From Papaver somniferum (taxonomy: Eukaryota > Streptophyta > Magnoliopsida > Ranunculales > Papaveraceae), in NCBI RefSeq assembly GCF_003573695.1, contig NC_039367.1, positions 30,032,442 to 30,096,441 of the forward strand: a stretch of 64,000 nucleotides of DNA, written 5' to 3'. Position 1 is the first letter of the stretch; each line of letters starts with the position of its first letter. A model generated the notes under the pieces. That model was not told where the DNA came from, did no database searches, and saw only the letters and a list, made by a program, of their open reading frames with translations. Of this stretch, positions 12,029-23,463 are shown in pieces. Position numbers and translations under genes: made by a program.

Positions 12029-12790
12029 TTGTCGACAAAAGGACCCGAGATGGAAAATACGCAGGAAGCAGGAAAATCCAAAGCTTTGTCAAATGAAACA
12101 CCCAGGACAACCCCGGTCATCACCCGAAGCAAGCAGAAAGGAGACAAAGCTAAAATGACCAGTCAAAGGCAAGATACTACGGAAATCACTTCACCTATGA
12201 ACGCTAATTTAGTTGCAGCCACGGCTCTCAGAGAAGCGGCGACAAAGTACGGTGCGGCTGCGGTAGTCCCGAAGGCTGCAGAGGCTAGCAAAACTTGTGC
12301 TACGAATCAATTTCATCAACCAAGAGAAAGGGTGGATGAATCCAGAACATACCAACTCATGAACCTTCCAACTTTCGGAATGCCACCAACAAATGATCAA
12401 AATCAAACCATACCGGCAGCTCTAGCACCGCAGAGGGGCACTCACCCCGATTTCGAAATGCCAGTAACCGAAGCTGAACCTCTGCCACCTTTAGTGCAGA
12501 GCGTAGAGGAAGGCGGCACCATGGTCGTAGCGGCACGGGCGGGGACTCCCAATCAAGGGTCCAACCAATCACATCGACTGATGGCTGAGCTTGAAGAATT
12601 GAAGAAGACCCAGCAGGTTTACGCAGATGTTGTAGCTCTGCTGGCCAGAGAAAATCAAGATTTAAAGGATCGGATTGCTCTAAGCACGAAGACCAGCCAA
12701 CAACTTGATGAAGCAAATTACAAAGCACCAGAGCCAAACCGAGACCGAAGAGTCGTCATAGCGGCTAATGGAGACGCGACTAGGGGAAGT
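12029..12790 (+). pseudogene. G3 gag, N-terminal part (254 codons)
   Basis: This open frame starts at the first ATG after the leader and is Gln/Glu/Ala-rich. It includes a basic segment with TRSKQKGDKAKM near residue 30 and a heptad-like ELEELKKTQQVYADVVALLARENQDL stretch (read in two pieces, about residues 190-215). That is typical of Tat gag N-termini, which carry a coiled coil. It is cut at 12790 by a solo LTR; the frame continues in phase at 14691 after the duplicated gaagt, so the solo LTR came later and did not shift the frame. Confidence 0.75.
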
Positions 12791-13179
12791 TGATGAGTGC
12801 CAAATATTGTATATATTTATCCCTTTTTGTTGGCATTTAACTCATCCTTTGTGCATTAATTCTACATTTTATCCCATATTCTGTATTTTCATTGTTTTCA
12901 AGAATAAATATTTTTCTTACTTAATTTTATATTTTTAGGTAATAAATAAAGTCTGGATGACTTGCGGGGCGGAAAAGAGCTGAAGAGTGGTGAAAATCCG
13001 GAAGAAATTACGCAAGGAAGCCGCAAAGAATGGTGCGCACAAGACCAAAAAGTTAGGAATGGGCTCAAGAAGGAAGAATTGTTCTTAAAGAAGATATGGG
13101 CTTGGCATACCCAAGGCCCAAAACCCTTACCCAAACCCATTTTCTATATCCATACCCGCCTCCATCTTCAGCCGTAGAT

Positions 13180-13440
13180 TACATCTGCATCCGATGGTCG
13201 CTTCACTATAGTGCATCAAAATCTGAAGTTCTTGTCAAACATCATAGTGCCTAAATTCTAAGCCTTCAGATTAGATTGCATTTGAATCCTACGGTCGCTT
13301 CTTTGACTATGCATCAAATCTCAATACTTCCGCTTAACACCACAGTACCTAACTCCATCTTGCGCCGTCGGTTTCGTTGTATCTATGAATCCGACGGTAT
13401 CTACAAGCTCCACTCCATCTCGCCGTCAGATTGTTCTATC
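13180..13440. repeat. Degenerate repeats (ctacggtcgctt type) within the solo LTR
   Basis: Three related units of about 95 bp share phrases such as ccgatggtcgcttc, cctacggtcgcttc and atgcatcaaatctcaa. They look like an old tandem amplification in the LTR. Confidence 0.5.
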
Positions 13441-13937
13441 AACTCCACATCCCACGGCCTAGCTTCGAAGATCATCCAACTTGATATCCCCGATCAACAC
13501 TCTAACACCAAACCCTATACTACCCAAACAAACAGCCCCTCCCCTTCTTTCCATCGACCTCACCCCTCTCTGCAACTCCACCACCTTCACCTGCCGCACC
13601 ACCATCATCACCACCACCTTCTTCACCTGCTACAACCACCATGCAACCACCATACCATCATCACAACCACCTATATTACCTAAACCACCTAATACCCCTC
13701 TCTCTAGCCCTCTATTTCACTGATTTCTCACCATTCTTTTCTCTGAAACCCTAGGTGAGAAATCAGTCAAATAGGTGAGTCTAGAATAGCAGTTGGCGCA
13801 TGGGAATGGAGCAGGAAGAGATTACAAGGCATGGGTCGACGTTAATTGGGATTGATTTCAGCGAATTAGGTGAGAATACCAAACCCTAATTTCAACTGTT
13901 TTGGGAATTTTTGAGGGAATTGTGTAAAACCCTAAAT

Positions 13938-13947
13938 TGGGTATAAA
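13938..13947 (+). promoter_or_regulatory. Probable TATA box of the solo LTR
   Basis: gggtataaatagagg lies about 750 bp before the LTR 3' end and is followed by a gene-free leader. It is a canonical plant TATA context and supports plus orientation. Confidence 0.6.
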
Positions 13948-14690
13948 TAGAGGCTTTGGGGTGTTGTATTGGATATCTCTGGGCTAGCCAGTGAACAATA
14001 TTTGCAATCAATTTTCATTTTCCAAATTCCATTTTAGCTACAGTTGATTGTGTGCAACCTGTGTGCATGTTGTATCTTAATTTAGCTTGTTTGATGAATG
14101 CTGTTGTTATACTCATGTCTAGCATGAGCTAATTCACTGCAACTAAGGCTCTGATGAAGCCTAGTGCACTGTTAGATGATGCATTGTTAGGATAGTTTTC
14201 TTGATGCCTGTTTTGCTTGAGCAATGGGAAGTAATCAGTGCTCTGGCATGCCTGTGATTGATTGTGCTGTCAAAAGACAGTCAATGCTAGGGGAATATCA
14301 GTGAGCAAGCTGATTTTCCTCCCATTCTAGATGTATGCATAGGATTTTCAACTCAACCTAGATTGCATTGCTTGATTAGGGCACAAGGTGGATTCAATTG
14401 CCTTAGTAACTTCACACAGTTCTGCATCTTTTTCCTTTTCTGTCACTGTTGCTCAATACCTTTGCCTTAGGCTGCTGCCTTTGTTTCACTACCACTGTTA
14501 CCTCATTGCTATTCACTGCCTTCATCCATCACTGCTCACTGCCATAGTGCCTTGTCTCCATTGCTAGCTTAGGAAAACTTCTTGTATGCTCCCACTCCCT
14601 GTGGACTAACCCCTACTCATCCCTATACTATAAAGCTTGGCCTTGTATACTTGCAAGTTTTGTGTGAAACCCCATTTTCACACCAGAAGT

Positions 14691-15500
14691 AGCGTATCCG
14701 ACCCGGATTATGACGACGGAGAATCAGGCTATAAAGAGCAGAAGAACGTAGGGCACCACCGCGCGATGGAAGAGCTACGAGATGAAATGATGGCCGAGAT
14801 CAGGCAATTAAAAAGTAGACAAGGCGGGGGGAGGTTAGAAGAGGTCATGAGAGAAGCTAACTCTACGCCCTTAACTCATCGCTTGGCCATTACAGCGCAG
14901 ATAGGGAAGAGGTTACGGAAGCAATTCGAAGATCGCTGCGAATTGTATAAGGTCGATGGAATAGAGGTGGAGGAGCACGAAGAGTGGATGGACTCTCCTA
15001 TTATCTTCGATGCCGAAGATATCGAAGAAGATATGGAAGACCATAACGATCCCTTGGTCCTGACACTACCAGTAGCTGGATGTAACCTCAAAAAGATCCT
15101 CATAGACGGGGGAAGCTCTGTGAACGTCCTATTTTATGCATTAAACGGATGAAACTCCATGATGAACATTAATGACCTCTTATTACACCATTTACGGATT
15201 CAATGGACACGCAATCCCTTGGGAGACATCGTGTTGCAGGTTACGCAGGTCCCATGAATTAGAAACCCATTCAGTGTGGTGGACACCCATCCCCCTACAA
15301 CGCCATTATTGACGAAAATGGATACATAAACTCAAGGATTTGCGGCAACGTACCACCAATATCTCAGATTCCCAACACCTGAAGGAGTAATGGAAATCAG
15401 GGAGATCGGGTCTACGAGAGAGTGCCAGGCCACTCAGGATCATATCAACAACGAGCAAGAAGAGCAGCGAAAATCCGAAGATTAAAAATAAAGGAACCGC
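14691..15500 (+). pseudogene. G3 gag remnant joined to protease
   Basis: The frame continues from gag (SDPDYDDGESGYKEQK, then MEELRDEMMAEI) to EANSTPLTHRL, where Tat gag normally begins its conserved capsid region. It then jumps almost at once to protease: NDPLVLTLPVAGCNLKKILI (about residues 135-155 of this frame) and IDGGSSVNVLFYALNG, the D-x-G active-site region (here DGGS). The capsid and zinc-knuckle part is absent, so a deletion of several hundred codons is likely near 14870-14900. Later protease pieces (ATYHQYLRFPTPEGVMEI near 15345-15405) are out of frame. Non-functional. Confidence 0.75.
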
Positions 15501-15666
15501 GAAAGAGAAGGCCATAGAACTGTTTCTCAAGGAAACTACAGGAAAGGGCTTGACGAGAGATGATAATTTCTTGAGCATAGAAACAAGTACTCCAACAACC
15601 AGCAAAGGACAGAAACCCGCTAAATAGCAATTAAAGAGCGTCCCAGTCCTCGGAAATCTGAAGCCT

Positions 15667-16905
15667 GTGTTCACACTAGTGGAGCCCGTAAAAGAAATCA
15701 ACATAGGAACGGAAGGAAGCCCGAAGATGATTAAAATAGGGACCATAATGGACGAAGGAAGAGAAGATTCTTTGACCAGATTACTGAAGGAATACGCGGA
15801 TGTGTTCTCCTGGAAGATAGGAGATATGCCGGGGATTGACCCTAAAGTAATCCAACATGAGATACGCATCAAACCGGGAACGCCCCCGTTCAGGCAGAAA
15901 ATACGAAAAGTAGCTCCGGAGTATCACGAAGCAGTAGAAATAGAACTTCGGAAACTACTAGGCGCAGGATTTATCAAGGAAGTCAAGTACCCTACCTGGA
16001 TCTCCAACATGGTCATTGTTCCTAAGAAAAATGGGGGGGTTAGAATATGCATCGATTTTACTAATCTCAACAAGGCATGTCCAAAGGACAGCTATCCCCT
16101 GCCAAGCATAGATCAGCTGGTAGAAGCAGTAGAAGGATATGAAGAACTGTCATTCATGGATGGACATTCTGGCTACAACCAAGTGGCTCTGGCAGAAGAA
16201 GATCAGCCACACACAGCGTTCTACACCCCACATGGACTTTATTGCTACACTAGAATGCCCTTCGGACTTCGAAACACAGGGGCAACATACCAAAGAATGG
16301 TCGACGCTATCTTCAAGCCATGGATTGGAGGAACCTTAGAAGTCTACGTTGACGACATGCTCGTAAAAAGTAAGCTGCGTAGAGATCACCACCAGGATCT
16401 GAGAAATATCTTCGAATCCATGAGGAAACATCATGTGAAAGTGAATCCGGAGAAATGTACTTTCGGTGTCACCTCGGGGAAATTCCTCGGGTATCTGGTA
16501 ACAAAAAGGGGTATCGAGGTAGACCCAACAAAGATTCAGGCCATAGTAGAAATGCCGTCCCCGAAGAATTTAAAGGAAGTACAGAAACTCAATGGATCCA
16601 TAGCAGCTTTGGGAAGATTTATTGCCCGATCCTCGGACAAATGCAAACATTTCTTCAATATTCTCAAAAAAGGGAGCAGGTTCGAATGGACCGTCGAATG
16701 CGAGGAGGCATTCCAAAAAATCAAAGAACACCTAGCTTCAATTCCGATCCTGCAGAAGCCAGATCCTGATGAAGTTTTGGCATTATACATAGCAGCAACA
16801 GAAGACGCAGTCAACGCGGTGTTGGTCAAAACCAATACGAAGATAGGACAGCCTATCTATTACGTCAGCAAGACCCTCAATTCTACGGAAAGGAACTATA
16901 CTTAG
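15667..16905 (+). pseudogene. G3 reverse transcriptase and start of RNase H
   Basis: The 412-codon open frame has all RT blocks. YPTWISNMVIVPKKNGGVRI and the CIDFTNLNKACPKDSYPLP block lie near residues 115-150. SFMDGHSGYNQV (with the first catalytic Asp) is near 160, RMPFGLRNTGATYQRMVD near 198-215, and YVDDMLVKS (catalytic DD) near 228. FLGYLVTKRGIEVDP follows. The NLNKACPKD and YVDD forms are typical of the Tat clade. The RNase H begins near residue 365 (LALYIAATEDAVNAVLV). A TAG stop at 16903-16905 ends the frame in RNase H where relatives usually have a sense codon. In the element RT copies the RNA genome into DNA in virus-like particles. Confidence 0.9.
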
Positions 16906-17406
16906 ATCGAACATCTCATCCTCGCATTGGTATGGGCTACTCAAAAGCTGAGAACCTACTTCCTAACTCACCTCGTCAGGGTCCCATGCAAAGCACCATT
17001 GGAAGCAGTCCTCAAAAGCACGGGAAAAGTGGGCATAATATCCAAATGGAACACCCATCTGGACCAATTCAACATCATTCATTAAATTCAACATTCTCGG
17101 AAGTCCCAAGTTCTGGCGGATTTCTTAGCAGACCTCCCCCTTGACAATGACGAAGAGATTAAAGGAATACCAGAAGCCGAGGAAGAAAACAAGAATCCAA
17201 TGGATGTCCTCGAACCCGCGAGTCAAAAACAATGGGAAGTCTTCGTTGACGGATCCAAAAATAAGGAAGGAGCAGGGATAGGCATCGTCATCATCACTCC
17301 AACCGGAGAAAGGATTATACAGGAACTTAGGTTATAATTCAAAGAGCATACCAACAACATCGTTGAATACGAAGCTGTCGTACATGCCCTCCGTATAATA
17401 ATAGAG
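16906..17406 (+). pseudogene. G3 RNase H end and start of the second (archaeal-type) RNase H
   Basis: After the stop, the same frame continues with IEHLILALVWATQKLRTYFL, the degenerate first RNase H of Tat elements, and with ISKWNTHLDQFNI. A frameshift lies near 17080. Then LADFLADLPL leads into WEVFVDGSKNKEGAGIGIVI (about 17232-17290), the start of the additional RNase H domain with its catalytic Asp in VDGS. A TAA at about 17336 breaks it, after which KEHTNNIVEYEAVVHAL (with the catalytic Glu) follows. Confidence 0.85.
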
Positions 17407-19053
17407 ATGGGGGTAACCGATGTAAGACTGACAAGTGATTCGCAGCTTGTCATACGGCAAATAGGGCTCGAGTATAATGTGTACGATGACACCCTCTCAG
17501 CTTACATGGCCTTGGTCCAAACATTAGCATCGCAGATCCCAAACATCAAGTTCCGGCACTTATGCAGAAGGGACCTCAGGCATGCGGATGCCCTAGCATA
17601 TATATCATCCATGCTGAGGGATAAAAACACCGAAGCTATTAAAATAACAAGGGTATACGAGCCTTCGATTGCATCTCAATTCTCCTTCGCTACCAATCAA
17701 GATACAATGGAAGAAAATATCGAAGACCAGGTAGGAGAAGACATCCATAACGATTTTGATGAAGAAGATATCCTGTCAAGAGCAAATCAAGATGAAGACT
17801 TCAGCAACGAAGATGATTGGAGAGTGATGATCCATGCCTTTCTCGAAAAGGGAAGCTTACCTACGGATCAGAAACAAGCTAGGAAGATACTCTCCAAAGT
17901 AGGAAGATATGATCTTCGGGATGGGGTCCTGTACAAGAAATCCTTCCTCGGACCATTACTACGTTGCTTGTCCCGGAAAGAGGGGCATCGAATTCTAAAC
18001 GATATCCATTATGGTGACGCGGGGAATCATAGCGGCATGAGATCACTGGCTGACAAAGCAAAAACGCAAGGGTATTACTGGCCGACAATGATACAGGATG
18101 CCGCGAAGATGTCCCGACGGTGTGAAGAATGTCAGCGCTTCTCCAAAAAGATCCACGCGCCGGCAACAATGTTGAACTCCGTCGACAGCCCGTGGCCATT
18201 TGCAAAATGGGGCGTAGACATCGTCGGGCCTTTCATCGAAGGATCAGGGAAAAGACGATTTTTGATAGTAGCCACAGACTACTTCAGCAAATGGGTGGAG
18301 GCTAAGGCATTGGCCAGGATCAGAGACGTGGATGTGTTTACTTTCATATTCCAAAACATCATTTGCAGATTCGGTATACCCGCTGAAATTGTGTCTGATA
18401 ATGGTAAGCAATTACAGAGGAAAAATATAGACATGCTCTTCGATACTTTCAAGATAAGAAAGAACAAGTCCACCCCCATATACCCTCAAAGTAACGGACA
18501 AGCGGAAGCTACCAACAAAACCCTCGCCCTTATACTCAAAAAACAATTAGACGAGCATAAAGGGAGATGGTGTGAACAGCTGCACAATGTGTTATGGGCA
18601 TACAGGACAACGCGCAGATCCGCCACCGGGGAATCCCCGTTTCTTCTAACATACGGAGCCGAAGAAGTCATCCCTACGGAAATCCTCATGCCAACCACGA
18701 AGACCGAAGCTTGGGAGAAAAACCTCACGACAGATATGATGTTAGAAAGATTGGATGACTTGGAAGAAAGAAGGGAAGCAGCATTACAAAAGATGGAAAA
18801 TTATCAACGAAGACTAGCAAGGGAGTATAACAAAAAGGTAAAGCTTCGGAATTTTGTAGAAGGGCAATATGTGTTGAGAACAATCCCACGGTATCAGCAA
18901 GAAAAGAAATGGGGAAAATTAGCACCTACGTGGGGAGGACCTTTTATAATACACGATGTTGCGGGTAGCGGTTCCTACTACCTTCGTAATCTAAAAGGCG
19001 AGGTCCTCCGGCATCCTTGGAATGCTAAGTGGCTCAAACCATACTTCCCATAG
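17407..19053 (+). pseudogene. G3 second RNase H (C-terminal part) and integrase
   Basis: 548 codons, all open. Residues 1-75 finish the extra RNase H (VRLTSDSQLVIRQIGLEYNV, with the third catalytic Asp in TSDSQ; RDLRHADALAYISS). An acidic spacer leads to the integrase: HHCC zinc finger (HYGDAGNHSG to CEECQRF, about residues 198-243), catalytic Asp in GVDIVGPF (about 270), second Asp in IVSDNGKQ (about 325) and Glu in SNGQAEATN (about 360). The C-terminal domain ends VLRHPWNAKWLKPYFP. All DDE residues are present, so this piece alone could look intact, but it lies downstream of stops. Its role is cutting and joining the cDNA to the host genome. Confidence 0.9.
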
Positions 19054-19721
19054 GATCAACGCAGACTTGCATCTGCTTGGAGTATACCAGAAGAAGAAGG
19101 GAGCCCGATCGCTCCACATGTTTCTATCTCTGTAGAGGAATTGCAGGCCTCAACCTATCAATCAAACAAGCCTTCAAATTATCAAAGTCAACGAAATCTA
19201 TCGACAATATTGGGGAAAGTAGTTAATCTACAATCTCTCAGGGCTCCCCCATCATCGTCCATAAGTGTAAGACCAGGGGGAATGCACCCAGCAGAAAGAG
19301 ATACCCAACCAATCTTAAGGCAACGGGTCGACGGAATGGGTGTGTAAATATTTTAACCCCATATCCTAGAACGTTGCCTCGGCCCCCACCGTCTGGGAAT
19401 CCTCTGGCCCAGGATTCGCCAGCGGGGTGACAGGTCTCAAGACGATCACGAAGGTACCTCCCTTCAGTATCGCACCCAAACACTTAACAGCTTTGCTTTT
19501 CTTTTTTCACAATGCTTAAAATAAAAACAAACCAACATTGCAGGTATATCAACAAAAGGATCCATTTCATGAAGGATTAACTTACAAAGGATGATTACAA
19601 AAAATGAAAGGCCAATTCAAGGAAGAATACACATCAAAAAATATTCCTTGTACATGATACTAGCAAAAAATATCCTTGTTACATAATTACAAAAAAGGGA
19701 AGGATAATAATGCTGCGGTCT
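19054..19721 (+). other. G3 post-integrase spacer with a conserved block
   Basis: No coding sequence is recognised. The block at 19232-19310 (gggctccccc, gtaagaccaggggg, agaaagagatacccaac) is shared with about 405-485 near the window start, so it is conserved between two Tat-like copies. Confidence 0.6.
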
Positions 19722-22700
19722 CTATCTAGATAATGTCGTCCCATCAGCAGGATTGTTCGGAAGGCTTGAAGGGACACTCCCACCAGATGAAGGTCCCGAG
19801 GAGGCAGGCATGGCAGCATGAACTGGATGACACGGATAGTTTTTCACAAGACCATGCTCCTTCTTTAGGCCAAGTTCTATCTTCTCCAGCATTTTGTTCG
19901 TTTCCTCAGCCAATTGACACCGAGCCTTGTGCTTAATAACTGCTATCCGCTGTTGGGCCTGGGATAACAACGAAGATAGACGATTCACTTCTCTAGAAGC
20001 AGCATCAACTTCTTCCTCGCGTTTTGCCGCCAAACTCTTAAAATGGTTGGTCTGTTCTTCATGCTGCGTTAAGGAAAATCGAGCCTTTTCCAATTTTTCA
20101 TTCGCAACGCGGAGTTGTCCCTCGAGCTCTGAAAAAGACAACACCAAGGAGTTAGCAAAAAAAAGACACAATCACACTCGATGAAATAGGGTTATACCTT
20201 AGACACAAGCCGAAGCCTCTTCATACTCATTAACAACCGCATCTCGCGCTTCATCAAGATGTTCATATTCCGCGGATAATTTCTTATAGTCTAGTTGAAG
20301 GTTGGTGAGAGTAAATTGACAGGCATCTAATTATACCTGCTTCATCGAATCCATGTGACGAAGGTGGTCGACTTCTTTATTTATCTCTTATACCCCTTTG
20401 CTAAGTCGGTACATACACACTTCAAGATTTCTCTCAGACTCAGCCTGACGAGCTACTTCGGCGCGGGACGCGGAAAGGGCATTGCTGAGAGCACAGACTT
20501 CGGCACGGGCATCGTCTCTTTCTCTGGCAAGACATAGCATACTGTCTTTAACTCCTGGAAGAGGAACGGACCGAGCATTCTGTAATTCTTCTTCCAGAAG
20601 CTGAATCCTAGACTCCAACAAGGAAGTACGCTCACGGGATTCCCGCAGACTATCACGTGTCCACAGCAGCGTACCATTAAATAAAGCACGGTCATGGTTA
20701 TACAAATTTTGCATGTCGACCATCTGAACATGCCTTGCGCGCCATACCTCAGCCCGAGCATCCCATTTCTTGGCTTCATTCTTAATTTTCTCAACAAGAT
20801 CCTTAATACGAGATCTTTGCCGTGCTCTTTCGTTTCGAAGCCATATCAGCTCGGGGACGCCACCCACTGGAGATAGGGTGGGGAGACTCAGACAGAACAA
20901 CTAAGAAATAGAGGAATAACGACACACTGCGAGGGAAAAAGAGAAAAAACCAAACCTGTGAAAGCTGAAACTTGGCCGCGAGTTTGTTCTAACTCAGCGC
21001 GAACACAACAAGCTCTGAACGAAGACCGGCCTCCGCTTCACCCAGCTTTTCTTTCCTTGAGACTTTTCTTCAGCTCTTCTATTTCCACCTCAGCCGCAGA
21101 TAATTCCTTTTCTCTGTGACGAAGCTTAGCCTCGAGCTTCAGAGATTTCGCTTTGAAGAACTGATACACACGTGGTTACAATGTTCGCTCCTCATCATCT
21201 ACACATCGAAAAAATTATTTCACCGAAGAATTGGATCGTCACGTAGAAGTATGTACGAAAATTCACCTCCAAGACACGCTGCTGAGGAAAGCCATATTGA
21301 TACCCGTCGGCTATGGCCATCATATCTGCAACGGAAGTAGGAGGCTCCGACACAAGGGTAGCTTCGGGAACACTCACATTTCTTCCCCAGGCCTCAGACA
21401 CCCGCGCCTTGGAAGACATTTCCATCATACGGCGGGTATACGCATCAGAATCTTTTTCACCAGCGACAATAGGGGCGGGATGAGGGACAAATAGCAGATT
21501 CTTTTCCTTGAGCCAATCCATTATGGCGTCCTCACCCTCAGATGTCGGCGAATGAGGAAGATCCGCAGCACGCGAATCAACCACCGACTTCCCCTTTTCT
21601 GACACGGCCCCTTCAGCACAAAAGTCGGCACCAACAGGCGCACCATGCTCCTCCGCGCCACCATCTTCGTTACCAGCACCCCCGAGCACATCCCAATCAT
21701 CGTTGGGGGAAAGTAGAGAGAAGTCCTCAGGAAAATCAAGGCCATCATCCAAGAACTCCCCTGTGGAATACATCCGGTCAAAAGAAAACTCTTGAGAAAG
21801 GGTGGGATAGCATCCGCGGCATCCCCAACAGGGACAGAAATATCACCAATAACACCGTCATCAGCTACCACGGCGTTGTCTCCCTTCATCACCGTCATGA
21901 CCCACACAGACCTCTTCTCGACATTAATAGGGGAAGTAGTACCAGTACGTTCCTCCCATCTGTAATCTCCTCATCCTCAGCAAACTCTTCGTTCACCGGA
22001 CTTGTAACTTCTTCATGGGCCTCAGCCTCACCCATCACAATGGTAGAAGACTGCTTCGGCTTAATCTTTTTCTTCTTCGACACCTGAAAACCAACACCAC
22101 AAAAAGAATTATTTTTCCCGAACAGTTGAATTTCTAAAGAAGGAGAAGCGCAGCTAGAATCCGCGTACCTGAGCAGTCGAGGCACTCCTCGGTGGAAGTA
22201 TAGCACCAGAACCTTCCTCCTCGTCTCCCTCACGACGTCAAGGGCATAAGGAAAATTCATACCTGCGAAGTTTAAACGCCAGGGACAGAAATCTCCATAA
22301 CGAGCAGGAGGAGATTCACGTGGCTTGCTACTCTCAGTAGGACGCCAACCGGTGGACCAGGGATCCAACCGTACGCCCATGGACCAACCACTTCGATAAC
22401 GGTAGCGTGCCACTCGTAGTCATGGTCGCGCTTGATCCTCTCGCGGGCCGGGAAAAGTTTCCGCTGACTAGACCCCTCCGTGCCGGGAACATACTTCAGC
22501 TTGGCATCGCTGACCTCATTTAACAAACGAATTTCGCCCCGAGGAGCAGCGAGATTCCGAGGCTGACACTCCACGGCTTACGGTTCCTACTATTGACGTA
22601 ATCACCGAAGGAGTTATTGAAATTCTCAGGAGTATACCATTCCTTCTCCGCGGGATTGGGAACGTAACAAGTCATTGTCGTCTCCCCCTTACTCCGCAGA

Positions 22701-23463
22701 TAGCATTCCTTCAGGGCGGAGATAATTCCCCGATAGTTGCGATACAACGGCTGTGAGTATTGGTGGAAGAGCCTTCACGACTAGCAAGCACATAGTAGAA
22801 GGAATCACCTGACTTGTACAACGGCAGCATAAGACCAGCTTCGAACGCTCCAACCGTGGTCAACAATGAAATTCATCGAACTCATACTTTGAGATAAGCT
22901 CATAAGTAATATCATCCTCAGGGGCATAGAAACGAACTCGAAGGCTTGAAGCTCATGCTTTTCCTTGAAAATTCGAGATCAATATGCTTGAACGTTACTT
23001 TTTTCTTACTGACCGAAACGCTGCGTATCAATGGGGCAGCCTCATCCTCCTCGGCGGGACCGGATGAACCAATGAACGCCTCGGAAGCCTTTCTCTTCAA
23101 AGAAGGATTTTTTGAAGATTCAGCCCTCGGAACACCACCTTTCGTTCTTCCCTTTAAAAGAAGTTGTAGGAGGGGGCGGCAGATGATGCTCGGGCACTAC
23201 AGAACGTAGAGGAGGAACATCAAAAGCGAGCACGAGTCGGTGCCTGCGTACTCCTAACATCATCACGAGGACGAGACGCCGAGCGATCAGACTTTTCGAG
23301 CCCCAGAGAATTTGTCGAAGGAACCTCTTCCCTAGAAGATGAGGCCTTCGCCCCAGAAGAAACTCGACTTCTACGAACATCATCTTGAGACTCTCTACGC
23401 GGAGGAGATCTCGATAGACCAGAACCAGGAGTCTGATAAGGAAGCCGCGGACGGTCAGACATG
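19722..23463 (-). pseudogene. Antisense multi-exon coiled-coil gene in the G3 3' region
   Basis: A series of minus-strand frames forms one likely gene. It starts at MSDRPRLPYQTPGS (ATG near 23462, Ser/Arg-rich). KRKASEAFIGSSGPAEEDEA follows at 23100-22918, then pieces to 22272 (PNPAEKEWYTPENFNNSFG), an acidic segment at 22090-21195 (DDGLDFPEDFSLL) and coiled-coil exons. These are near 21150-21040 (KSLKLEAKLRHREKELSAAE), at 20890-20388 and at 20171-19722, ending ADGTTLSR. Splice-like junctions (tgtatcag before ttcttc near 21155; tcacag|gtttgg near 20955; ttttcag near 22082) fit introns. Some frame breaks between 22750 and 22920 suggest decay. Tat-group elements such as Grande are known to carry antisense 3' genes of unknown function; similarity to the Transposase_28 (gypsy-type transposon) family is only suspected. 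Confidence 0.6.

Larger units (their letters stand above)
12791..14685 (+). mobile_element. Solo LTR of a different gypsy-type element, inserted in G3 gag
   Basis: 1,895 bp starting tgatgagtgccaaat and ending cattttcacacca, with exact TSD gaagt at 12786-12790 and 14686-14690. It holds no pol sequence. It resembles known long plant LTRs with a tgatgagtgcca start, a CT-rich middle (13540-13680, apparent His/Pro-rich frames) and ggtataaatagagg near 13940 as a probable promoter. Loss of the internal part by LTR-LTR recombination is the usual explanation. Orientation is taken from the TATA signal and the LTR start, and is moderately sure. Confidence 0.85.

Noticed and set aside
12357..12737. 126-codon minus-strand frame
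   Set aside because: Opposite to the gag frame of G3, with no family motif; gag is the better reading.
13276..13723. His/Pro-rich 135- and 80-codon frames
   Set aside because: They come from a ccaccaccatcatcacc low-complexity stretch inside the solo LTR and have no conserved protein motif.
15306..15872. 188-codon hydrophobic minus-strand frame
   Set aside because: Shadow of the protease-RT region of G3; apparent membrane character arises from complementing charged codons.
21542..22087. 181-codon plus-strand frame
   Set aside because: It is the shadow of the acidic and Gly-rich exons of the antisense gene on the other strand.
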